Assembly (NCBI GenBank): GCA_028753945.1
Contig: JAPNXP010000010.1
Coordinates: 1,739,042 to 1,803,041 of the forward strand
Source: Hexactinellida sp. DTS-2022
Taxonomy: Eukaryota; Porifera; Hexactinellida
Direction of reading: 5' to 3'
Length of the DNA: 64,000 nucleotides
Under the pieces are notes generated by a model that saw only the letters and a list, made by a program, of their open reading frames with translations, had not been told where the DNA came from and made no database searches. How positions within the stretch are numbered: position 1 is the stretch's first letter; every line of letters begins with the position of its first letter. The position numbers and the translations under genes were made by a program. This document shows, one piece after another, positions 56,297 to 64,000 of this stretch.

Positions 56297-56878
56297 CGGA
56301 CAATACAGTAGAGCACTGCGCGGGGCGGGTTAATAAATTCGGGTTGCGGGACCCGCAACCTGCGGGTTCTTGCGGGTCAAAGGATCAGAATATTTGCGGG
56401 GCGGGTCAGAGATTCTTACTGCGGGTTGGTGCGGGTTGATGTGGGTCAGCGCGGGTTTGCGCAAGAGTTCTCGCTAAGGATTATTTGGGGGCGCAGTGTC
56501 GACTAATTGTAACAATGTACCCCTCTATAGTTCCTAAAAAAAATTAAGGTCAATATAATCTTAAGATGGCAGAAGTCTTGAGATGGAACGAATTGTATGG
56601 TGAATTATTTCGTAATCCCGAATAATAAACTCGCAATTTTTCAAATTTTCGCCAAAAAACATATTGCCGTCTTCATTATTTGTGCCCGCATTGTGCGCCG
56701 AGTGTTTAAACCCTATTATATAATCCTAGCGATAATACTGGTCATCAAGTGTAGTTGCGGGTTGGGCGCGGGTTAATGTGAGTTAGTTGCGGGTTGGTGC
56801 GGGTTCATTTGTTTATATTGTCGGATTTACGGGGCGGGGCGGGTCAATCACTAATAGATGCGGGGCGGGTGCGGGTCG
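56297..56878. mobile_element. GC-rich insertion with GCGGGT arrays in P3
   Basis: Motifs GCGGGT, GCGGGGCGGGT and TTGCGGGT recur over 56318-56465 and 56755-56878, mostly in the same orientation. The block sits between two transposase segments. Clear inverted ends were not found, so its class is uncertain. Confidence 0.65.
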
Positions 56879-58154
56879 CTTTTCTAAGGTATGGAAGTGT
56901 GGAAGAGATAAACAAGGTAAACTCTGGAGATATTGATAGCAAGCTGGCGGAATCAGAAGTGTTTTAAGTACCAAAATTTGAGTGATCAAATTATATATAG
57001 CGACTGTTTTTAGGAATGAGGCTATTTTCTCGCTGACAAAGAATGAATTAAAGTGTAGAAAGCTCATGCTCAGGACATTCGAAAAATTCATCAGAAGTAG
57101 GAACTTTTTCAATTTCTTGTTGTATATGCTCCATTGCTCATAGAAATATGGGTAGCGTTTGTACATTCGGTATTAGAGGTATTAGAGGAGCTATGCTGGT
57201 GAGAAAAAACATAAATTTCACCTAAATTGACTCAAGCAGTCGAGTATCACTTATAGAGCATGTAGAGAGAGGGATAACATCACCGTTATAAAATGCATTT
57301 ATACACAAATCGGAATCAACCATCAAGTAAAGATCGACCAAAATATTTGAATTCAGAAAGTGAGGACACATAAAAATTAGACTGCTCATTCGGAAACCAT
57401 AATGACCAATTAGGTAAAGAAATAAAGTTAACTTCACTTTCAAATCCTGAAAACTGTGTATAAATACTTCTCCTTCTCTCCAGTCTGAGATGTCAAGCTA
57501 AGTGCTGTTGTATGACGGTTTACTTACCAAGTTACCATGACAGTTTAACTACCTCCATCACTATAACAATAATTAACCATGGAAACTCTCTATCCATGAC
57601 GGTTACTTACCGTCTTTGCAATGTTTTCACACTGTATACTTCCTATTACACACTTACACTTATAAGGATTCACATCCCAAATTTTTTAAATCTTCTATCG
57701 AATCGAAGGAGAGACGCATGCGTTTTGTAGTCGTCTGTGAAGAGTAGATGATAAACAACCTGGAAAGTGAACTGGTATGTCCAATCTCTTTCCTTGGGAT
57801 TTTGCGTGGAAGCTCGCGGTAAGTCCCATCTCCGTTAGGAACTTTGTGGGTGTACTCAATATCCTCTTCTCTAAAATAGTTCAAGCATACAAAACAGCTT
57901 TCAGATTATCTACGTACATCTTCCCTATGCAGAGCTCGAAGCCAGCAAAGACTCTCTTAGTTCATCCGGCTGTTGAGGCATTCTGAATACAGGAATGTGA
58001 TCTACTGGATATCATGGATTATAGTCACTCTTACAAGCGGGAGCAGAGCATGTATTGGTATTCTGATTGATGTAGTTGCTAATATATAACAAAATAAATC
58101 TTAAATAATTAGTATGGGAGTGGGAATGAGGAAAAGTGATTAGAAAGATTAGTA

Positions 58155-58463
58155 CAGTACACCCTCGCTATTCCGAACCCCTCTAATCCGAAACCTCGCT
58201 AATCCGAACAGGAGAAACAAAAATATTCTTCTAATAAGTGTGGGAAAAATCGTAAATTACAATGGAAGTATAAAAAATAAGTCTCAGGAAAGTATTTAAG
58301 GAGTACACTAGATGTTTAGTGCGGATTAACAAGGTTTGTACAAGTTTGGTTCGGATTATCGAGATTCTCATTTATAGATGCCCATAGAAAATGTATTACT
58401 TCACTAATCCGAACGAATTCACTAATCGGAACACCTTTGTTCGGAATAGCGAGGGTGTACTGT
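58155..58463. mobile_element. pogo/Tigger-type MITE in P3
   Basis: 309 bp with inverted ends CAGTACACCCTCGCTATTCC and GGAATAGCGAGGGTGTACTG, flanked by TA. TAATCCGAA motifs repeat near both ends. No coding. Confidence 0.94.
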
Positions 58464-58659
58464 ATAAGAAACAAACAAACAAAATTTCATGTTAGATATC
58501 ATATAATGCAACTCATATTCAAATATTATGGTTAATTGTAAATAATTAAAACATAGCAGAATATTGTGGTTACTTAAAATTCCCCATCTTCGACCGCATT
58601 CATGGTACCAAATTCGTGGTTTACTGTTAGGCCTTATGTAAAGTAGGCCATGATTGTAC

Positions 58660-59160
58660 TAATACTTTGTATACATTTAACTTTGATGTAATAAAGGCTA
58701 AATTATTTAATAGTCCAAGTTCTTTAATTGCACCTGGGTCCATTTGCGTATTGGTAGACTACTAGAGAGAACATACTGTATCAAAATAGGAATTTATTTC
58801 TTTATAAAGGTTTTTGGAATTTCACATTTACATAATTATGTTCGGAATTTCGAGTGGTTTATGGTATTAGGGTACGATATACAAGCTCTTATAAGAAGAT
58901 GGACACCGACTTCATAAAAAATCAGGCAGTCGAGAAATTTATCAGCAGTTTTCTGAGACCAAATTGATTGTAATTCTCCTCAAGGAGCGAAATTAAATAG
59001 GAAAAGCAATTCGCGCTTGTTTACACCGAGTTTATGATAAAAAACAGAATTTCAATTTACTGTACTGAGCCGATCAGAATATTATATCACACTCGTCATT
59101 ATATTCACTAATAATCTGTTATTTACTAATTTTCAACTCAGATGAGCTCATTGACAGCAA
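58660..59160. other. No recognisable feature
   Basis: AT-rich DNA to the right of P3; no supported gene or repeat. Confidence 0.5.
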
Positions 59161-59164
59161 CAAT

Positions 59165-59585
59165 TAACCACGTAAACTGGGGTGACTTAAGCCCTAAGGT
59201 TGGCTTTGGCCCAACTAGGTCAACGTTTGTAAAATCCTCTATTGACTGATTCATCGGGGGTTAAGATGATCAGAGATATTTAGTTTTGTTTCTGTTCCGA
59301 ACAAGGGAATTAATTGTAATATTTGTGAATAGATATTTATAATATTGATAATGCATTTGGATCAATGGTCAAAAGAATATCTCAAATGAACTCTTGCTTT
59401 GAAATTACGCTTTTACATGAGCTCAAAATGCCTATAGAATCATCATTATAGGATCATAAATATCTTATCAATTCATTTTGTACATATCTACTTAGTATAT
59501 GATTGATTTCAAAAATGTCCTGAATTTTAGTAAACCTTGGGACAAAGTTAAAACCATGGGCCTAAATCACCACGTTTACGGTACA
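59165..59585. mobile_element. Old MITE-like inverted repeat
   Basis: TAACCACGTAAACTGGGGTG on the left and (minus strand) TACCGTAAACGTGGTGATTT on the right head diverged arms that go on into AAGCCC/TAGGCCC and TTTGGCCCAA/TTTGTCCCAA. About 420 bp. Target duplication unclear. Confidence 0.55.
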
Positions 59586-60286
59586 TTGTGTAAAGCTACA
59601 AATCATCTAAGCTTTACAAGTTTAGGAGGGCGAGTATTACTCCACTAGCATAAGGTTTTACCTTTAAGTTCCGAATTGAGTACCTCTTCAACGAAGGTAG
59701 AGGTTTAGTCTTTCCATCAAGAAGGCTTGAGAATAAATTTTGACGAGCAGTTGGACAGAAAAAATCGACTGAAACAAAGCTCAAACAATTGTTCGTCTTT
59801 TTCGCAATTTGACTTGATTGATACGATAATAGTTTAAAAAATATTTGGCATTATAGCATAAATTGTCACCTTTGAAGGGCATTCACTAATACGTATATAC
59901 AAAAATGAGATGAGATTTTGAGATTTCAGGTGTTAGATCTTGAGTGACAATAAAAACTCTATATATTTTGGCTTAAAATATTTAGTATATAGATTTCTCC
60001 GCTTAATCGGGTCAAAGCAACCTGGTCCCAAAGTGACTCAATTAAGCGAATACAACTGTATATAACAAATTAGGATCGTAATTAATAATTACTCCATTAT
60101 ATACAAATAAACATTTAGTCCGCCATTTAAAAAGTAAACGACTTATATTGTCGTGTCGTGTCGTGTTGTGAATTCAGAATTGTTTTTGAAGTGTACTATT
60201 AATTCAATGTAGAGAAGTGTTTACACACAACGAAGGCGCATTGAACACTATATTTACTAATAGATATAATACATTATGAACAATAC
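59586..60286. other. No gene; pogo-type fragment at 59995-60061
   Basis: TCTCCGCTTAATCGGGTCAA to the CAATTAAGCGAATACAACTG end resembles one half of the MITE at 12675. A GTCGTGTCGTGTCGTGTTGTG tandem lies at 60152-60171. Nothing else supported. Confidence 0.45.
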
Positions 60287-60455
60287 TGCTGGGTTGGGTT
60301 CAATTATAATTTTCAATTACAATTACGCTATCCTTAGAATTTCAACTACAATTACAATTAAAATTATAAGGATTTGTGTTTTCCAATTACAATTACAATT
60401 ACAATTATGTCAAAAAAGTAAATTAATTACAATTATAATTGAACCCAATCCTATG
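60287..60455. mobile_element. AATTACAATTATAATT-rich MITE, copy 1
   Basis: GGTTGGGTTCAATTATAATT on the left and (minus strand) GGATTGGGTTCAATTATAAT on the right. The interior is mostly AATTACAATTAC units. The right part of a second copy lies at about 61330-61482. Confidence 0.75.
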
Positions 60456-60509
60456 AGTAGGTAGATGGCATCATGGCTGAGTACTGAATGCTCAATATTA
60501 GGTATATAC

Positions 60510-61111
60510 CAGGGAATGAAAGGTTCACGAACGGACAGAATTGACGCAATTCAGTTCATCTCAAATGAACGCACGTTCAGTTCGTTCAAGTTCACATCCT
60601 AACTTCAGCTCCTCTAGCGTTCGTTCAGTTCATTCATGGGCTAACCCGCGTTCGTTCAATCCGTTCAATCCGTTGAATTAAGTTCATTCAGTTCGTTCAG
60701 TTCGTTCAATCCGTTCAATTCCTTTAGTTACGTTGTTCAGTGTACAGTGAGTGGGTCGAACTATTCCGTTTATGATAGACTGTTCGATCCTCCATACTGT
60801 TATTGAAATTCAGGTTAAGAAGCTAGAACTAAGCTAAGAGACATGAGTCCACTAGGGATGTCTGTAATTACCACTTTTGCAGTCACGTATTATATTTAAT
60901 AAATCAATATTTATAATTTATCTTTATTCAGTTTAGTTTGTTCAGTTCAGTTCGTTCAATCCGTTCAATTCGTTCAATTCAGTTCGTTCAATTGCCGTTC
61001 GGAAACCGTTGGCGTTCGTTCAGTTCGTTCACCGTGAATTCCTTAAAAGCCCTTCGTTCAGTTCGTTCAGTTCAAGTTCAATAAGTTCGTTCGTGAACCT
61101 TTGATTCCCTG
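60510..61111. mobile_element. hAT-like MITE made of GTTCAGTTC / GTTCGTTCA motifs
   Basis: 602 bp, ends CAGGGAATGAAAGGTTCACG and (minus strand) CAGGGAATCAAAGGTTCACG, with the perfect 8-bp duplication GTATATAC (60502-60509, 61112-61119). Arrays of CAGTTCGTTCAATCCGTTCA fill both flanks of a ~170-bp non-repetitive centre (about 60745-60925). Short copy at 37535. Confidence 0.94.
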
Positions 61112-61329
61112 GTATATACCCTCATGATTACAAAGAGAAGCCATTTATTCATGTAAAATTAACCCCTTATTAGAAGTCTAGCAAAAATATCAAGCCAAGC
61201 CATACTGGTGTCTAATTATTTATATTAATAAATAATTATCACAGGAAAACGTGTAATCAAAAATTTTTCGGTCTGTTTTTAGGAACAAATTATTACAATC
61301 AAAATTTGCAAAATGGATTGGTGCTAAGT

Positions 61330-61482
61330 AATTACAATTACAATTATAGGGATTTGTGTATTTCAATTACAATTACAATTATAGGGATTTGTGTTTTTCA
61401 ATTACAATTACAATTACAATTATTTCAAAAACGTAGTAATTGTAATTGAATTAATTACAATTATAATTGAACCCAACCCTGA
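61330..61482. mobile_element. AATTACAATTATAATT-rich MITE, copy 2 (left end unclear)
   Basis: AATTACAATTATAGGGATTT occurs twice, and the block ends AATTATAATTGAACCCAACC at 61461-61480, matching the end of copy 1. Confidence 0.7.
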
Positions 61483-63692
61483 ACAGTAGAGAAGCACTTG
61501 AATTTATTAAATACAAAACCTCGAATAAGGTCATTGGTAGCTTCTCCAAACAGCTCGGATAGAGAAGTTACAAATGACTTTAAGGATGACTATCATTTGG
61601 GAGTTAACCAATACCATACGATTCGATATAAATTTGTCGAATTGAAAGGTAGCAGGGAGTTGTATCAGAAAAACCCCAATACTTGGGAATAATTCTAGTT
61701 TTATGACAACAGTTCGCAAGCAATGAAGAGGTGTCTCTCATTTGATGGTGAAGTCTTAAAGAAAGAAAGACTAGAGAGATTAGCAAACAACTTCCTGAAT
61801 TGACTATAAAGGGACAATGAGTTCGTCTCGAAACACTAATTTCATTCAGGAGTTCTCTGGCAGAGAAGGAAAACATTCGTTGTAAACCCCTAGTAACGCT
61901 AGCTCTTCAACTAGTTTCGCACAGTGGGCAAAGCAGGGGAAATAGTGGAACTTTAAAACATTCTCAAATCTATTACTTACGTGTATACTTTTTATTTTGA
62001 ATCAGCATATCCTAAAACCTCTAAAACTCAATTTTAAAGTAATACAATGCAAGGACAATGATTACTGTGAAAAGGAATGAGTAGTGTAATACTCATTTTC
62101 AAAACAAAATTTTGTGGTTAGGAAAAACATTGAAATTGAATTCACCATAACTATACTATAGTGTATGCTAATCTGATGCGCAATATCAGTTTTATCTTAC
62201 TAGTGTCATACCCAATATGATATCAGTTAAGATAAATTTGATTTGAGTTTTGAGTTTGAAGTTGCCAGATTATCAAGAGAGATTTTCTAAAGATCGGACA
62301 CCAATTAATTTTCACATTCAGTTCAAAAACTTTGGGTGGTCCATAATGGTCGGTTATTTCATTGATTGTAATAAGTCTAAATACATAATGATTTGATCTA
62401 TCCAAAATAATAGACCCCCAAGCCCCCATCTACCTATTTATTAAATTTACCATTGTCCCCTCAGAAAATTCCTATAAAATATATCTAATTTCTCCACTAT
62501 TTATCCAATTAATTTAGGGTTTTCATCCACTAACTGTACTGATAATGAATAACAAATCAGTTTATGATATTTTAAAGTAAATCTCTCAATCAGCATACCA
62601 AGTTAGGAATTCATCCATGCTTTTGAATTTCAGTAAGATAATTTTATGAGTCCGGAAGAAATTTAGGCTCTAGAAATGTTCCATATTATACAACTATTCT
62701 ACCTAATACTACCTATAATTCTAGGGTTTCCTAAGAGTATTTACACTCAGCAACCATTGACCCTCGTAAATTCAATGCAATATAGAATACCTGGGATAAG
62801 ATTAACATTCCAATTATTTTTACCCAAGTTTAAGATGTATTATCAATAGTCATGGGTGATTAATGTATGATGATTACAAAACCAAAAATATAATAAATAA
62901 TGAATTTACCATTGATCGTCCAAAACTACTGTTATGAGATTACACACAATATTTTGATGATGCCATCCGGTTTGCAGCTACCGAGAACCTAGTATATGTC
63001 AATAATACTTCATTAGAGTCTATCTAGCATAGTTTTCCTATTTCCACTTACACCCCTGAAATGCCCACTGTGTTTCGGCCTCTTCAGGTGATTATTCTAC
63101 CAGTACCTTTTGTCAAGAAATAATGAGCAAAGGTATATTTTCAAAAGAATACTAAACGGAACATCTCAATTGAAGTCTACATTCCTTTTTGCAAAGCTGG
63201 AAATCGGGAAGCGTAAGTACATCGCCCTCAAACGAGTGAGGAAAGGAAGGGGTAGTATTTTCACGAAATAAAAAGCTATCAGGCAATTTCCTGCCAAAAT
63301 CACACTTGACAAGAAGTTTACATTGTGACGTAATTCGATGGAGTTGTCAATAGGAATTGGAATATCATAAAATTCAATCAGGAGAGAAAAATATCCATTA
63401 TACTCCAAAAATTATCTCCTGTTATGGATATTCAAATTTCCACTGACATTTATCGCATCAGATGGTTTGGATGGTTATGGCTCCAATCATATCTAGTAAC
63501 AGCTCCAAGAGACTCTACAACTTAAAGCAAAAGCTTCATCCTATTCGCCTTCAAACCTCGCTCTATTCGAGATTATAATAATAACCGAATTTGGATTTAC
63601 CAAATACCTTATTCTCAATTACAGATTAGGAATGTTGCCTTATTAGCTGCTAAAGAGAATTAAGAAAACGTTCGACATTTTATGGGTACCTA
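61483..63692. other. Unrecognised 2.2-kb stretch; possible decayed minus-strand coding
   Basis: Several short minus-strand frames (61876-61531, 62429-62223, 63408-63166) are open, but none gives a motif I can name with confidence. The last changes frame near 63310: FSLLIEFYDIPIPIDNSIEL, then LLVKCDFGRKLPDSFLF and LTLPDFQLCKKECRLQL. This has the look of a beta-rich domain of a decayed cellular gene. No inverted ends or tandem repeats found. Confidence 0.35.
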
Positions 63693-64000
63693 CACTAACT
63701 AACTAAAATCATTAAAAACAGTTTTTTTATTGCAGACACAATAAACATCGCGTTGAGTATTAACAGCATTTAACCGACTCTGAAATTACTTTAAATATCA
63801 TAAACTTGGGATTTTAACATATTTTGTTCATTTTATGAAGTGGCATTATGTCCCAAAAAGTACCACTTGAAGGAATAGTGGCACAAATGAATATGTGGCT
63901 TAATCTAAGTGGAAAATAATTGTATGGTCAGAAATTATGCACAAAGTAATTCGACCATGTCGTATTCAAATCTGAAATCATAATTTGCATATTATTATTG
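63693..64000. mobile_element. Tc1/mariner-like MITE, copy 5 (continues past the right edge)
   Basis: TA then CACTAACTAACTAAAATCAT, more diverged than the other ends. The body agrees with the family: TTTTATGAAGTGGCATTATG, GTGGCACAAATGAATATGTGG, GTAATTCGACCATGTCGTAT. Confidence 0.8.

Larger units (their letters stand above)
53760..58062 (-). pseudogene. THAP-domain P-element transposase (P3), fragmented
   Basis: Minus strand. THAP remnant near 58050 reads CSAPACKSDYN, with the start Met apparently lost, then IPVFRMPQQPDELR. 57884-57660 has THKVPNGDGTYRELPRK. 57443-57222 has PHFLNSNILVDLYLMVDSD. 57166-56880 has LIPPACYQYLQSLPCLSLPH up to HTLEK. Then a GC-rich insertion. Then QAISTDNYPLNVKLFK (about 56190), a decayed middle, a MITE, WLEAW, LEHHFGLY, another MITE, and finally MSGANDHISYLQMLETERR (54492) to VKNFNSIVVSKGVENRK (about 53790). 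About 95 residues around the first catalytic Asp (the MDEIHVKSD region) are missing at the GC-rich insertion. Many stops and frame changes. Confidence 0.85.
53312..58652 (-). mobile_element. P-superfamily DNA transposon P3, heavily interrupted
   Basis: Ends CATAGCCTACTTTACATAG (53312) and (minus strand) CATGGCCTACTTTACATAAG (58652), flanked by the perfect 7-bp repeat ATTGTAC (53305-53311, 58653-58659). Inner arms share ATTTGGTACCATG and ATGCGGTCGAAGATGG. Transposase relics lie on the minus strand. Insertions at 54509-55005, 55213-55615, about 56297-56878 and 58155-58463 enlarge it to 5341 bp. Confidence 0.9.

Noticed and set aside
63166..63408. C2-like domain of a lipid kinase
   Set aside because: Only a loose pattern across a frame change; I cannot support a family without a profile search.

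Overview
The window looks like nuclear DNA of an invertebrate animal. It is AT-rich, has no operons or bacterial gene spacing, contains intron-bearing reading frames, and carries THAP-domain P-superfamily transposases, hAT, Harbinger, Tc1/mariner-like and LINE copies together with one metazoan MyTH4-FERM myosin-tail type reading frame. I cannot name the species. Almost every recognisable piece is a transposable element, most of them broken and many inserted inside one another. No rRNA, tRNA, CRISPR array or viral genome was recognised.

Layout. 1-0.9 kb: end of a hAT element with an open minus-strand frame ending in the hAT dimerisation domain. 1.5-5.2 kb: P-superfamily element P1. 6.5-10.1 kb: a Jockey/CR1-like LINE on the minus strand between two ~182-bp direct repeats. 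10.3-14 kb: small hAT and pogo-type MITEs, plus an uninterrupted MyTH4-FERM frame (11.2-12.1 kb, minus). 14.0-16.1 kb: degenerate Harbinger element. 16.1-17.9 kb: a MITE and a minisatellite split by a P-type MITE. 23.1-27.4 kb: P4, a second P lineage, with a hAT MITE in its left end. 28-32.3 kb: hAT and Tc1-like MITEs, an OTU-protease relic and another P-type MITE. 33.6-36.5 kb: a decayed, intron-containing integrase-like gene.

37.7-46.3 kb is one 8.6-kb hAT element (about 2.6 kb before insertions). It contains a pogo MITE, a foldback element (itself holding three further nested MITEs) and a complete P element, P2, in the intron that splits its BED zinc finger. 47.7-53.2 kb is dense in MITEs. 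53.3-58.7 kb is P3, a P element on the minus strand, broken by four or more insertions. 59-61.5 kb has further MITEs, including one filled with GTTCA-type motifs. 61.5-63.7 kb is unrecognised, and the window ends in another Tc1-like MITE.

How parts relate. P1, P2 and P3 share terminal repeats starting CATAGCCTACT, a THAP zinc finger and a P-type DDE transposase; all are pseudogenes. P4 has a diverged transposase, and its terminal sequence resembles that of three transposase-less elements starting CATGGC (17.0, 30.4 and 49.0 kb), so the P4 lineage is their likely mobiliser. The P-type elements consistently show 7-bp target duplications. The hAT-like MITEs show 8-bp duplications, and several are packed with very short tandem motifs next to their ends.
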